A stretch of DNA of 64,000 nucleotides from Variovorax sp. MHTC-1 (lineage in GTDB: Bacteria; Pseudomonadota; Gammaproteobacteria; Burkholderiales; Burkholderiaceae_C), in contig NZ_RWKI01000010.1 of NCBI RefSeq assembly GCF_003984645.1, positions 1 through 64,000 of the forward strand. Reading direction: 5' to 3'. Below, piece after piece: positions 51,566 through 60,875 of this stretch; within the stretch, counting starts at the first letter, position 1, and the number at the start of each line of letters is the position of its first letter. Below the pieces are notes generated by a model. It was given only the letters and a program-made list of their open reading frames with translations, ran no database searches and was not told the DNA's origin. The translations under genes and the position numbers were made by a program.

Positions 51566-52275
51566 GCCTTTGCCGGCAGCAAGCGCTCGAGCCACGGAAT
51601 CAGCGCAGCGTTGACGAAGGCGGGCTTCTCCATCGTCAGCATATGGCCGCAGTCCGCCACCCACACGAGCTCGGCATGCGGCACGATCTGCGCTATCTCT
51701 TGCGAGCATTCCGGCGGTGTGAGCCGGTCGCCGTCGCCGCAGACCACGAGCACCGGGCAGTGCAGCGAAGCCAGATGCGAGCGCGCATCGGGGCGCTCCA
51801 TCAGCGCGCGGTTCTGGCGGATCAATTGCTGCGCGCCGGCGTCGAGTACCAGTTCGACATAGCGCCGCACCAGCGCCCTGTCGCCGGCCTGTGTCGGATG
51901 AAAGGCGAAGCCCGCGTTGAACTCGATCACGTCGCGCGCCTCGCCCTGCTCGAAGAGCTCGATCGCCGATTCGCGCAGCGCGTACATGTCGGGCGTTTCC
52001 GGCCGCGCATTGGTGCCGAGCAGCGCGAGCCCTGCGATGCGTTCCGGCGCCTGTCGCGCGGCCTCCATCGCGATCATGCCGCCCATCGAGGCGCCGCAGA
52101 GGATCAGCGGGCCGGCATGCTCGCGCAGCATGGCCTCGGCCATGGTTTCGATGCGATCGTGGCGCATGTGGGCATCGCTCACATGCACGTCGAGCGCGGC
52201 GGGCAGGGCAGGCAGCTGCGCCTCCCAGAGGCGCTCGTCACAGGCGAGGCCGGGCAACAGGACAAGACGGGACAT
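51562..52275 (-). CDS. Alpha/beta hydrolase
   Basis: This 237-residue protein of the alpha/beta hydrolase fold starts [17 protein letters not shown] with the oxyanion region. It has the nucleophile elbow CGASMGGM (Gly-x-Ser-x-Gly, near residue 64), the acid in [12 protein letters not shown] and the histidine in [12 protein letters not shown]. It has no signal peptide. Substrate cannot be deduced. The family covers esterases, carboxylesterases of the BioH/MenH type and others. It converges with pcp and shares stop codon bases with it. Confidence 0.88.
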   Translation of the reverse strand: MSRLVLLPGLACDERLWEAQLPALPAALDVHVSDAHMRHDRIETMAEAMLREHAGPLILCGASMGGMIAMEAARQAPERIAGLALLGTNARPETPDMYALRESAIELFEQGEARDVIEFNAGFAFHPTQAGDRALVRRYVELVLDAGAQQLIRQNRALMERPDARSHLASLHCPVLVVCGDGDRLTPPECSQEIAQIVPHAELVWVADCGHMLTMEKPAFVNAALIPWLERLLPAKA

Positions 52276-52356
52276 CGCCGGATTCTCCGCGATACGAGGC
52301 AATGAGGCGGCTGCCGAATTGCTGACATCTGCTGCGAGGACAATAGAGGCCAGACC

Positions 52357-53028
52357 ATGCCCACCGAAATCATCCTGATCCGCCACGGCGAAACCGACTG
52401 GAACCGCGAACTCCGCTTTCAAGGCCACATCGACGTTCCCCTCAACGACACTGGACACGAGCAGGCGCGCCGGCTCGGGCTGCGGCTCGCAGGCGAACCG
52501 GTGCAGCACCTGATCAGCAGCGACCTGATGCGCGCGCAGCAGACGGCGGCGCCGGCTGCGCGCCAGCTCGAACTCGACGTCATCACATCGGTCGCGCTGC
52601 GAGAGCAGCACTTCGGCATCGTCGAAGGCATGCGTGCCGACGAGATCCAGAGCCTGCATCCGCGCGCCTGGGAGGACTGGCTCCAGTTCCGCGAAGACCA
52701 TGCGATGCCCGAAGGCGAGTCGGCGCGCCAGTTCCATGCGCGCATCATCGAGGCGCTGGGCGGCATCGCAACCGCCCATGCGGGGCAGAAGGTGCTGGTG
52801 GTCACGCATGGCGGTGTGCTCGACATGGTCTGGCGCACCGCGCGCGGGCTGGGCCTGAACGGGCCGCGCCGCAGCGAAATTCCCAATGCGGGCTTCAACC
52901 GCATCCGCATGGCCGATGCCGCGACGCCGGAACGCATCGAGATCGTCGACTGGGCGGACACGCGGCACCTGGCCGATCTGCCGCCGCAGCCCACCTACGA
53001 CCAGAGCCGCCACCTCAGGAAATCATGA
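52357..53028 (+). CDS. Histidine phosphatase family protein
   Basis: This 223-residue protein has the phosphoglycerate-mutase-like RHG motif LIRHGETDWNRELRFQGHIDVPLNDTGHEQARRL at the start and the second catalytic histidine in VVTHGGVLDMVWRTARG. The pattern is that of broad cofactor-independent histidine phosphatases (GpmB/CobC-like), which remove phosphate from small molecules. No cobalamin or glycolysis genes are near, so the substrate is open. The gene is divergent from the hydrolase, and its end overlaps the convergent penicillin-binding protein gene by six bases. Confidence 0.9.
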   Translation: MPTEIILIRHGETDWNRELRFQGHIDVPLNDTGHEQARRLGLRLAGEPVQHLISSDLMRAQQTAAPAARQLELDVITSVALREQHFGIVEGMRADEIQSLHPRAWEDWLQFREDHAMPEGESARQFHARIIEALGGIATAHAGQKVLVVTHGGVLDMVWRTARGLGLNGPRRSEIPNAGFNRIRMADAATPERIEIVDWADTRHLADLPPQPTYDQSRHLRKS

Positions 53029-56000
53029 GCGCCCGTTCTCGCCGCATCCGTTGCGCTGGAGCACCGGCAGCAACTGCGGCCCCAGCGACTTCAGCAGCTG
53101 CACCGGCAGCGCGCTCGTGAAGCGATAGCGCGCGGCGTGCGGCTCGCGCACGTACGCCAGGATCGTCCCGTAGTAGCGGTCGCCGATCATGAAGACGAAG
53201 GTGGCCGAGCGGCCGATCTTGCGCTCGGCGATCACCTGGCCACCGCGTCCCCTGAGTTCGTAGCGGTGGTCGCCGGTGCCGGTCTTGCCGCCGACCTCGA
53301 TTGCGCGGCCGTCGCCGTCCACGAACGTACTCTTGAGGCGCCGCGCCGTGCCTTCTCGCACCACCGAGAACAGCGCGCGGCGTGCTGTCGCGGCCACCTC
53401 GGGCGGCAGCACCTGCAGGGCGGGGCCGCGCTGCTCGAGCCGGCTCTCGTAGGGCGTATCGCGTGCGAAGTGCAGCGCGCCGACGCGCTGCACCGGCAGC
53501 CGCGCGCCGTCGTTGACCAGGATGCCCATCAGTTCCGCAAGCGCCGCGGGCCGGTCGCCCGAAGCGCCGATCGCGCTGGCGTACGAAGGCGTCAGCGAGG
53601 CGAAGGGGTAGCCCAGGCGCTGCCATGAGCGATGAACCTGGGCAAAGGCGTCGAGCTCGAGCAACTCGCGGATGCGCCGGTCCTGCGCGCTCTTGTGACG
53701 CGTCTTGAAGAGCCAGGCATAGACCTCCTGGCGCTCGCGCGGGCTGGCGTCGAGCGCCTGGGCCAGCGATGCGTCCGGGTGGCGCCGCAGGTAGCCGACC
53801 AGCCAGAGCTCGAGCGGATGCACGCGGGCCACGTAGCCGCGGTCGGCGAGCGACAAACCGGCATAGGTGTTGCGCAGTGCACGCAGTGCGCGCGGCGAGC
53901 CGGCGCCGCGGCCGAGCTTGCGCGCGAGCAACTGGTCGAGCTGCGCATCGCCGGCTTCGGGCTCGATCGTGAACAGCACGCTCGCGAGCCGCGGCGCCGA
54001 GGGACGCACGCTGCGCAGCAGCAGCGCTTCGGCCTCGGCCGCCGACTTGCCCTTGTACTTGCGATGGAAGCGCGCGAGGTAAGCCGAGCCTTCGCGGTCG
54101 GCGAAACGTGCAAGCATCTCGCGGCGACGCGGGTCGGCCGGGTCCTGCAGCAGGCGTTGGCCGTCGTCGGCACTGCCGAACATCCGGTGGCGCACGATGT
54201 CGCGCATCAGGCGGATGAACACCAGGTTGACCGAATGCTTGAAGGCCTGCTGCACGGTCATCGAAGCGTCTGCGTGCGCGCGATCGAAGTTCTCGAAGCG
54301 ATGCAGGCCGCCACCCGTGAAGAAGGCTTCGCCCTGGCTCGCCGAGTAGCGGCGCTGCATCGCCGCCTCCAGCATGAGCGCAAGGCTGCGATCCTTGGCG
54401 CGCAGAAGGTACTGCCGTGCCCACGAGCCGAGCGCATCGCGATCGCTGGGTTTCAATGCCGACAGCGCAGGCGCGTCGAGCCCGGACCAGCGTTCGTGCA
54501 GCTCGGCCACCAATTCGAGGTAGCTGACCAGCGTGCGCAGCTTGGCCGTCGAGCCGAGATCCAGCCGGGCGCCCTGGTTCACGTCGAAGGGCTGGTCGAT
54601 GTTGTCGGCCTGGACGCGCAGCAGGTTCGCGTGCGCGCCGCGTTCGTACAGCGTAAAGCTGTAGATCACGGGATCGAGATTCGCGCCCGGATCGAGCAGG
54701 TGATCGCCGACGAGCCCTGCAGCCTTCGCTGCGGCGGGTGTGCGCAGCCGGGTCAGCGCGTTCGTGGCAAGAGCCTGGGCCTCGTTGTCGAGGCTGGTTT
54801 CCGCTTCGAGATCGAGGCGTTCGAGGTCGTAGGCGCGCGGCACATCCAGCAGCGTGGCCACATGGGTGCGCGACGCGTTCACCGCCTTGCGTTGCACGAA
54901 GTCCGGACGCGGCGCTGTCGGCAATTCGGCCTGCCTCTGCAGCGGGACTGCCAGCGCGGCATCGCGCAGCGCGGGTGCGATGTGGCCGGCATCGGCCATC
55001 AGCCGCAGATAGCTGTCGGTCAGCCGGGCAAGGCCCTCGCCCTTGCCGAGCAGGTGCTGCGACGGCCGGCGCTGCGCGATCATCAGCGACAGCGCCTGCT
55101 TGAAGGCCTCGGCCTGGCGGCGCAGCGCCTCGTCCGAGGGGGCCGCCTCTTCGCCGGTATCGGCCAGCAGGCGATTGACTTCGCCGAGATCGCGCCCGTA
55201 CCAGGCCCACAGGCCGTCGCCCAGGCCGTGCACCTCGCCGAACCCCGGGCGTGCGGCCAGAGGCACGGTGTCGAGGTAGTCGACGACGATCTGGCGGCGC
55301 CGTGCCAGCGTATCGTCGCCGTCCTGGTAGGCGCGCAGCGAGGCCGACGCCATCTGGCGCAGCTTGTCGCCGACCGAGGCCGTCCGACCCTGGGGCGAAT
55401 GGCGGTACTTCTCGATCTGGGTCGCCAGCGTACTGCCGCCGGAGGCCGGGCGCGTGGCGTCGAGCGCCCGGTGCATCTGCTCGAGCGCGGCTTTCGCGAA
55501 GCGCTCCGGATCGATCGCGGGATTGCGCTGCGCCGGCTGGGCATCCAGCAGATGGCGGTCCTCGACGAAAAGCAGGGCATTGACCAGCAGCGGCGGCACC
55601 TCCTCGAAGCGTTCGTACACGCGCTGCGGCACGCGCGTGCGCAGCAGCGTCTGGGCGCGGCAGTCGCGCACCGTCAGGCCGGCCTGGTTCTTCTCGCGAT
55701 AAGGTCCGAAAAGCCCGCGCTCGTGCAGCTCGATCAGCCGCGGCGACATGCGCGCCTGGCGGGTCAGCACATAGCCCTGGGCCTGCAGGCGCTCGATGTA
55801 GTCGGGCAGCTGGCGGTAGCCGAGGCGCTCGTCGTAGGGGCCGCTCTGGGGAAAACGGATAGCATCGCTGGCGCCGGCATCGACGCTGAAGCGCGCGTCG
55901 CGCGCGTAGCCATGCCACAGCGCCGATTGCAGCCGCGAGGTCTTGAGCTCGTCCACCGCGAATGCGACGAGCGCAACCACCCCGGCGAGCGCCGCGCCGA

Positions 56001-56070
56001 GCCAGAAGACCGTTCTGAACCTTGCCACGCTCTGCCTCGCAATGAGCCCGTACCGTGGGTTCGTCAACAT
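53023..56070 (-). CDS. Unusually long class A penicillin-binding protein
   Basis: This 1015-residue protein has one N-terminal membrane helix (VFWLGAALAGVVALVAFAVD), a family 51 glycosyltransferase region (FVEDRHLL with Glu170; GGSTLATQ at 211-218) and a transpeptidase domain with Ser507-x-x-Lys510 (STAK), SVN at 613-615 and Lys929-Thr-Gly (KTGTG). It should polymerise and cross-link peptidoglycan at the outer face of the inner membrane. The distance from SxN to KTG is about 315 residues, against about 125 in E. coli PBP1b, so a large insertion sits in the transpeptidase domain. The glycosyltransferase motifs are also divergent. Its function may be specialised. Confidence 0.85.
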   Translation of the reverse strand: MLTNPRYGLIARQSVARFRTVFWLGAALAGVVALVAFAVDELKTSRLQSALWHGYARDARFSVDAGASDAIRFPQSGPYDERLGYRQLPDYIERLQAQGYVLTRQARMSPRLIELHERGLFGPYREKNQAGLTVRDCRAQTLLRTRVPQRVYERFEEVPPLLVNALLFVEDRHLLDAQPAQRNPAIDPERFAKAALEQMHRALDATRPASGGSTLATQIEKYRHSPQGRTASVGDKLRQMASASLRAYQDGDDTLARRRQIVVDYLDTVPLAARPGFGEVHGLGDGLWAWYGRDLGEVNRLLADTGEEAAPSDEALRRQAEAFKQALSLMIAQRRPSQHLLGKGEGLARLTDSYLRLMADAGHIAPALRDAALAVPLQRQAELPTAPRPDFVQRKAVNASRTHVATLLDVPRAYDLERLDLEAETSLDNEAQALATNALTRLRTPAAAKAAGLVGDHLLDPGANLDPVIYSFTLYERGAHANLLRVQADNIDQPFDVNQGARLDLGSTAKLRTLVSYLELVAELHERWSGLDAPALSALKPSDRDALGSWARQYLLRAKDRSLALMLEAAMQRRYSASQGEAFFTGGGLHRFENFDRAHADASMTVQQAFKHSVNLVFIRLMRDIVRHRMFGSADDGQRLLQDPADPRRREMLARFADREGSAYLARFHRKYKGKSAAEAEALLLRSVRPSAPRLASVLFTIEPEAGDAQLDQLLARKLGRGAGSPRALRALRNTYAGLSLADRGYVARVHPLELWLVGYLRRHPDASLAQALDASPRERQEVYAWLFKTRHKSAQDRRIRELLELDAFAQVHRSWQRLGYPFASLTPSYASAIGASGDRPAALAELMGILVNDGARLPVQRVGALHFARDTPYESRLEQRGPALQVLPPEVAATARRALFSVVREGTARRLKSTFVDGDGRAIEVGGKTGTGDHRYELRGRGGQVIAERKIGRSATFVFMIGDRYYGTILAYVREPHAARYRFTSALPVQLLKSLGPQLLPVLQRNGCGENGRS

Positions 56071-56181
56071 GAATGATGCTCCCTCCCGCGCTATTTGGCA
56101 TAGCTCCCTAGGCCGGAAACTCGGCTGCCAAGCACGGCTCCAACGCATGCCGGCGCCTATTGCCGGCTGGAGGTACAGACC

Positions 56182-56547
56182 ATGATGCAACTCAAGCATT
56201 GGCAAGACCCGGTCAACGGTGCGCTGGGTGTCTGGTTGGCTCTTTCGCCCTGGATCCTGGGCTACACCGGCGCGGCTTCTGCCATGCCGAACGCAGTGAT
56301 CGTCGGCGTGGCGCTCATCGCCGCGGCCTTCGGCGCCATGCTGCTCCCCCAGGCTTGGGAAGAATGGGTCGAAGCGGCACTGGGGCTCTGGCTGATGGCA
56401 TCCCCCTGGGTGCTCGGCTTCAACGCCCATGGCGACGCCATGCTCACGGCGGTCATTACCGGCCTCGTGGTCCTGGTGCTGGCGCTGTGGACGCTGCTGA
56501 CCGACAAGGACTACAGCCGCTGGTGGCACGACCGGACCGCGCACTGA
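56182..56547 (+). CDS. SPW-repeat membrane protein
   Basis: This 121-residue protein consists of two similar units, each with a tryptophan-rich helix pair and the motif Ser-Pro-Trp: LGVWLALSPWILGYTG and LGLWLMASPWVLGFNA. Four hydrophobic segments make it an inner-membrane protein. The SPW repeat family has no known function and is common in soil bacteria, often near stress genes. The first methionine at 56182 is used. The one at 56185 is equivalent. It is divergent from the penicillin-binding protein across 111 bases with no clear motif. Confidence 0.85.
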   Translation: MMQLKHWQDPVNGALGVWLALSPWILGYTGAASAMPNAVIVGVALIAAAFGAMLLPQAWEEWVEAALGLWLMASPWVLGFNAHGDAMLTAVITGLVVLVLALWTLLTDKDYSRWWHDRTAH

Positions 56548-56574
56548 CGGGGTGACCCCGCGTGCGGATAGCGC

Positions 56575-57933
56575 TCAGGCGGGATCTTTCGCCGCCGGCG
56601 CCCAGCTGCCCGCCGCCCGCAAGCCCAGCGCGGTGTAGACCGCATCGGCCTGCCGGCGCAGGCGCAGCGACTCCGGTTGCCTGTTGACCTGTTGCTGCAG
56701 GATGCCCTGGGCGCCGGCCAGCGCGGCCTCGGTGCCGCTGCGGACCAGCGCGTCGAGGTAGACCTGCTCGAACAGGTCGCGTTGCGCATGGCTGCCGCCG
56801 ATCTCCATCAGGCGCGGCAGCGCCTGCCCCAGCGATTCGATCGTCGCGCCGAAGTCGCCGCGCGCATGGGCAAGAAGTCCGTGCGCTGCGGGTACGCAGA
56901 CGCGCTCCCAGGTGGCACGCGTCGAGGCCGGCGCATGCGGTGCGTAGGCCTCGATGTTGCGCAGCAAAGCCTTGGCCTCGGGCCGTCCGGCGCGGGCCAG
57001 GCCGTAGAGGTACTGCAAATCGAGGAAGGGCAGCACGTGGTCGGCGAGCCGCTGCGCGAGGTAGCCGGCAGGGTCTTGCCAGCGCTCGCCCACATCGATG
57101 CCCGCGAGCTCGAAGCGCGCGAGCAGCGACACTGCGCCGATCTGGTCCTGCGAATAGTCCTTGACCACGCCCCACACCTGCCGGTCGTAGACGGCGAGTG
57201 CCTCGTCGTCCCTGCCCAGGTCGATCAGGAACAGCGCCACGTGCCACCAGTTGTGCGTGACCATGAAGGAGTTGAGCCCGACCCAGGTGCCGCTCACCTC
57301 CTGCATGAAGGCCAGGCCCTCGGCGAGCCGGCCCTCGGTCAGCATGACGTGGCCGAGCGCATGGTGCGCCCAGGGCTCCTTGCGCTCCATCGCGATCGCG
57401 CGCCGCGCGCTGGCTTCCGCCTCGTGCATCAGGTGGCATTGCTCGTAGCCGAAGGCGGCCATGCCGTGCAGGTAGGGCACGTCGGCGGCGGCGGGCAGCG
57501 CCGCCATTGCGAGCCGCAGCATGCCGGGGCAGTCGCCGGTGTTGAAGCAGTGGTACTGGCCGAGCTTGAGCGAGGCCAGGTCGCGCGGATGTTCGCGCGC
57601 CTGCTCCTGGTGCAGCGCGATCGCACGGGCGATATCGCCATCCGCCCAGGCCGCGACCGCCGCGATGTAGCGCTGCTCGCGCGAGCTGGTGCGGGCTGCG
57701 TCGGCCTGTGCGCGCTCGAGAAAGGGGCGCGCGTTGGAGGCGGCGTCCCGCGATTCGGCAAACAGGTGCAGCGTTGCGCAATAGGCCTGCACGATCGGGC
57801 TCTCGTCCTGAGCGGCGGCCAGGACATCGACTGCGCGCGCCTCGCAGGCGATGAAGCCTTCGACGAAGTCGTTGACCGCGCGCAGGCTGGCGGCGTCTGT
57901 CAGGCTGACCGGGTTGCCGAGGCTGTCTTGCAT
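56575..57933 (-). CDS. TTC38-like tetratricopeptide repeat protein
   Basis: This 452-residue soluble protein is formed of helical repeats. The central region (DVPYLHGMAAFGYEQCHLMHEAEASARRAIAMERKEPWAHHALGHVMLTEGRLAEGLAFM, WVGLNSFMVTHNWWHVALFLIDLGRDDEALAVYDRQVWG) matches the tetratricopeptide repeat protein 38 family, present in bacteria and animals. No enzymatic role is established for the family. There is no signal peptide, so a cytoplasmic scaffold or uncharacterised enzyme is likely. It stands alone between the SPW gene and a dispersed repeat. Confidence 0.85.
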   Translation of the reverse strand: MQDSLGNPVSLTDAASLRAVNDFVEGFIACEARAVDVLAAAQDESPIVQAYCATLHLFAESRDAASNARPFLERAQADAARTSSREQRYIAAVAAWADGDIARAIALHQEQAREHPRDLASLKLGQYHCFNTGDCPGMLRLAMAALPAAADVPYLHGMAAFGYEQCHLMHEAEASARRAIAMERKEPWAHHALGHVMLTEGRLAEGLAFMQEVSGTWVGLNSFMVTHNWWHVALFLIDLGRDDEALAVYDRQVWGVVKDYSQDQIGAVSLLARFELAGIDVGERWQDPAGYLAQRLADHVLPFLDLQYLYGLARAGRPEAKALLRNIEAYAPHAPASTRATWERVCVPAAHGLLAHARGDFGATIESLGQALPRLMEIGGSHAQRDLFEQVYLDALVRSGTEAALAGAQGILQQQVNRQPESLRLRRQADAVYTALGLRAAGSWAPAAKDPA

Positions 57934-57955
57934 GAAGCCTATTTTGCCGTCGCGG

Positions 57956-57999
57956 GCGCCGCCAGGCCGCGCCTCCCCCTCGGGGGGCGAAACGGAGTG
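57956..57999 (-). repeat. Dispersed intergenic repeat, partial copy D
   Basis: On the minus strand this reads CACTCCGTTTCG, then the palindromic core CCCCCCGAGGGGG followed by GGCGCGGCC. It corresponds to the left part of copies A and B with several differences. It lies in the 83-base gap between the tautomerase gene and the TPR gene, which run in the same direction. Related fragments with the CCCCTCGGGGGG core also occur near 29950. Confidence 0.55.
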
Positions 58000-58016
58000 G
58001 CAAGCGCCGGGAGCTC

Positions 58017-58415
58017 CTACACCCCGGCCTGCTGGTGGCGGTACTCCTGCGTCAGGCCGCCGTAGCCGTAGGCCGCGGCGCGCGCGTCGATCAGGTGCAC
58101 ATACGACACCTCGTGCAGGTTCTTGCGCAGCGCGGCCATGGCCGCGTAGACCTGGCGCAGGTAGCCCGCCTTCTCCGCCTTGGTGTTGGTTTCGTCGGTG
58201 ATGCTGATGTCCAGATGGAAGGCCGACTTGCCGAGTTCGGCCAGCGATCGGCCGCCGATGAACCAGGCGTCGTCCGCGATGTACTGCACCGCGACGGCGA
58301 TCACCGGCAGCTTCTTGCCGAGCACGGTCTGCGTCAGCTCGGCCACCGTATCGACGGTCCGGCGGGTGAGCTGGGCGTCGGGCTGGCCCGAAAGGTGAAT
58401 GACGATGTGAGGCAT
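58017..58415 (-). CDS. Tautomerase family protein
   Basis: This 132-residue protein begins Met-Pro-His-Ile-Val-Ile-His-Leu. Removal of Met would expose the catalytic N-terminal proline of the tautomerase superfamily. The rest (TRRTVDTVAELTQTVLGKKLPVIAVAVQYI, WFIGGRSLAELGKSAFHLDISITDETNTKAEKAGYL) fits a 4-oxalocrotonate-tautomerase-like fold with a longer C-terminus. The substrate is unknown. It is divergent from a LysR regulator gene, the usual arrangement of a LysR-controlled target, with 95 bases between the starts. Confidence 0.87.
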   Translation of the reverse strand: MPHIVIHLSGQPDAQLTRRTVDTVAELTQTVLGKKLPVIAVAVQYIADDAWFIGGRSLAELGKSAFHLDISITDETNTKAEKAGYLRQVYAAMAALRKNLHEVSYVHLIDARAAAYGYGGLTQEYRHQQAGV

Positions 58416-58510
58416 GGCGTTTTCCTTTTCGGTGATTGGTTCGCTCATTGTGGAAAGATCGATGACATCGGAAAAGCGGGAAGATATGATGCTTGTCATC
58501 TATTTTACGA

Positions 58511-59389
58511 ATGGATTACGCCGTGCAGACCTTCGATCTCGAGCAACTCCGGACCTTCGTCGCCGTCGCCGAAGCAGGCAGCCTCACGGCGGCGGCGCCG
58601 CAGGTTTTCCTGTCGCAATCCGCCGTGAGCGAGCAGATGCGCAAGCTCGAAGAGCGGGCCGGCCAATCGCTGCTGACGCGCAGCAAGGCCGGGGTGGCAC
58701 CCACGGCGGCGGGCATCCGATTGCTCGCGTATGCGCATCGGCTCCTGGCGCTCTCCGACGAGGCCTTTCGGGATCTGCGCGGCGAAACGCTGCAAGGCGA
58801 GCTGCGGCTCGCGGTCACCGACTACTTCAGGCCGGGCGACCTGACCCGGCTGTTGAGCCGTCTCGGCGAGAGCTATCCGCAGGTGCGTTTGCACGTGAGC
58901 ATCCTCAAAAGCGGCACGATCGAGGCCGGGTATGCGAAGGGCGACTTCGATGTGGGCCTGTCGATGCGCATCGCCGGCGAGGCGGGTGCTGCGGCCAAGC
59001 CGGATGCGCCGGTGCTGCGCCGCGAATCGCTGGCGTGGATGGGCGCAGCCGGCCTGCGCATCGCGCGCGGCGACCCGCTGCGGCTCCTGGTCTTGCCCGA
59101 CACCTGCTCGCTGCACCAGTTCACGGTGCGACTGCTGCAGAAGCGGCGCGTGCCCTATGCGGTGGCCCACGTGGCTTCGGGCGTTGCGGGCCTGCAGTCG
59201 GCGCTGGCGGCCGGGCTAGGCGTGGCCTGCCTCAACGAATCGGCGCTGTGCGAGGGCGTGGCGCGGCTGCCGCCGCCGCACGGCCTGCCGGCGCTGCCGC
59301 GCGTGGCTTTTCATTTCCTGCCGGCGCGGCGTGGCGAATCCGAATTCGTCGCCCGTGCGCGTGAACTGCTGGCTTCGCACCTCGTCTGA
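58511..59389 (+). CDS. LysR family regulator of the tautomerase gene
   Basis: This 292-residue protein has an N-terminal helix-turn-helix (FDLEQLRTFVAVAEAGSLTAAAPQVFLSQSAVSEQMRKLEERAGQSLLTR) and a C-terminal periplasmic-binding-like effector domain (GELRLAVTDYFRPGDLTRLL to the end). The ATG at 58511 is used. A TTG 18 bases upstream is possible. In the divergent region GATG-N5-CATC at 58488-58500 and GATGACATC at 58461-58469 are candidate half-sites. The likely target is the tautomerase gene. Confidence 0.9.
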   Translation: MDYAVQTFDLEQLRTFVAVAEAGSLTAAAPQVFLSQSAVSEQMRKLEERAGQSLLTRSKAGVAPTAAGIRLLAYAHRLLALSDEAFRDLRGETLQGELRLAVTDYFRPGDLTRLLSRLGESYPQVRLHVSILKSGTIEAGYAKGDFDVGLSMRIAGEAGAAAKPDAPVLRRESLAWMGAAGLRIARGDPLRLLVLPDTCSLHQFTVRLLQKRRVPYAVAHVASGVAGLQSALAAGLGVACLNESALCEGVARLPPPHGLPALPRVAFHFLPARRGESEFVARARELLASHLV

Positions 59390-59413
59390 GATGCGGGCCG
59401 GCAGCGCCAAGTT

Positions 59414-60820
59414 TCAGGCGCCGGGCGGTTCCGGCCAGGGCCGCTGCGGCTCGCGGATCAGCTCGAACGCCCGCGAGACCTTGAGCACGCCCAGATCGTC
59501 GAAGCGCTGCCCCGCGATCTGCAATCCGATCGGCAAGCCTTCGCTGGTGTAGCCGCAATTGATCGACGCTGCCGGCTGCTCCGACATGTTGAAAGGCACG
59601 GTGAAGCCGATGTGCTCGAGCGGCCGCAGCGGGTCGTTGGTGGGCGAGGGCAGTTCCGCGGCTGCCGGCGAGTTCGGCGCGGTGGGCGAGATCACGTAAT
59701 CGAAGCTTGCGCAGGCCGCTACCGCCGCGACGCGCGTCGCGTGGAACTGGCTGAAGGCGCGGAACACGTGTTCGCCGCTGAAGCCTGCTGCGCTCTCGGC
59801 CCATTCGCGGATGTAAGGAAGCACCTTCGCGCGCTGCTCGGGCGGGAGCGCGTTCATGTCCACCAGCGAGCGCATGCGCCACAGATGGTCCATGCCGTCG
59901 AGCATGGCCTGCGTCATGAAGGGCTGCATCGGCTCGACGATGGCGCCGGCCTGCTCGAAGAGACGCGCCGCATGCTCGACCGCCGCGCGGATCTCGGGCT
60001 CGACCGCGAGGCCGCAGCCGGCGTCGAGCAGAAAGCCGACGCGCAGGCCGCGCAGGTGGTCCGCGGCGACATCGAACTCGGACCACGCGATGTTCTGCGC
60101 CGGCAGGCTCATGCTGTCGCGCGCGTCGGGCTGCGCCAAGGCTTGCATCATCGAAGCAGCATCGGCAACGCTGCGCGTCATCGGACCGGCGGCGCGGCCC
60201 ATGTAGGGCGGATCGATCGGGATCCGGCCCAGACTGGGCTTGAGGGTGAAGATGCCGCACCAGGCGGCCGGCAGCCGGAGCGAGCCGCCGATGTCGGTGC
60301 CGATGTGCAGCGGGCCGTAGCCGGCCGCTGCCGCGGCGCCTGCGCCGGCGCTCGATCCGCCCGGGGTCTTGCGCAGATCCCAGGGGTTGCGCGCCAGCGT
60401 GTGGAAGCTCGAGAGGCCGGATGACAGCATCCCGTAGTCGGGCATGGTGGTCTTGCTCACGATCACCACGCCGGCCTCCTTGAGGCGTGCGGCCGGCGGC
60501 GCGTCGGCCGCGGCGGGCCGCAGCTCGACGGCGGCCGTGCCGGCGGGCATCGGATCGCCGCGCGTCGCGATGTTTTCCTTGATCGTCGCCGGCACGCCGT
60601 CAAGCGGGCCGAGCGGCTCGCCACGCCGCCAGCGTGCTTCCGAGGCGCGCGCCTGTTCGAGCGCGGCCTCGGGGCGCAGCAGCCAAGTGGCCTGCAGATG
60701 AGGCTCCCAACGCGCGATGTGGTCGAGCACAGCCTGCGTGACTTCGACCGGCGAAAGGCTGGCGTCTCGGTAGGCGGCGGCGAGTTCCTGGACGGACAGC
60801 TCGTGAAGGTGACGGCTCAC
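59414..60820 (-). CDS. Amidase signature family protein
   Basis: This 468-residue enzyme has the Ser-cisSer-Lys triad: Lys in GVPATIKENIATRG (near residue 82), and the signature GGSSAGAGAAAAAGYGPLHIGTDIGGSLRLPAAWCG with the cis-serine and the nucleophilic serine. It hydrolyses an amide bond of an unknown substrate. Amidases of this type act on aryl or short-chain amides, or on peptides. It lies downstream of a peptide-type ABC transporter with 55 bases between, so it may process the imported compound. Confidence 0.92.
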   Translation of the reverse strand: MSRHLHELSVQELAAAYRDASLSPVEVTQAVLDHIARWEPHLQATWLLRPEAALEQARASEARWRRGEPLGPLDGVPATIKENIATRGDPMPAGTAAVELRPAAADAPPAARLKEAGVVIVSKTTMPDYGMLSSGLSSFHTLARNPWDLRKTPGGSSAGAGAAAAAGYGPLHIGTDIGGSLRLPAAWCGIFTLKPSLGRIPIDPPYMGRAAGPMTRSVADAASMMQALAQPDARDSMSLPAQNIAWSEFDVAADHLRGLRVGFLLDAGCGLAVEPEIRAAVEHAARLFEQAGAIVEPMQPFMTQAMLDGMDHLWRMRSLVDMNALPPEQRAKVLPYIREWAESAAGFSGEHVFRAFSQFHATRVAAVAACASFDYVISPTAPNSPAAAELPSPTNDPLRPLEHIGFTVPFNMSEQPAASINCGYTSEGLPIGLQIAGQRFDDLGVLKVSRAFELIREPQRPWPEPPGA

Positions 60821-60875
60821 TCGGCCGCCCCCGCGCTGCCCGCTGCGGCGTTCGCCTTGGGGGCGGCCCGGCGGC

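Noticed and set aside
56550..56562. Small inverted repeat CGGGG-TGA-CCCCG after the SPW gene
   Set aside because: The stem has five base pairs and no T-tract. It is too weak to call a terminator in DNA of this GC content.
60826..60875. GC-rich inverted segment between the binding-protein gene and the amidase gene
   Set aside because: It resembles the right half of repeat copy C by composition, but lacks the CACTTCGTGT block and the palindromic core.
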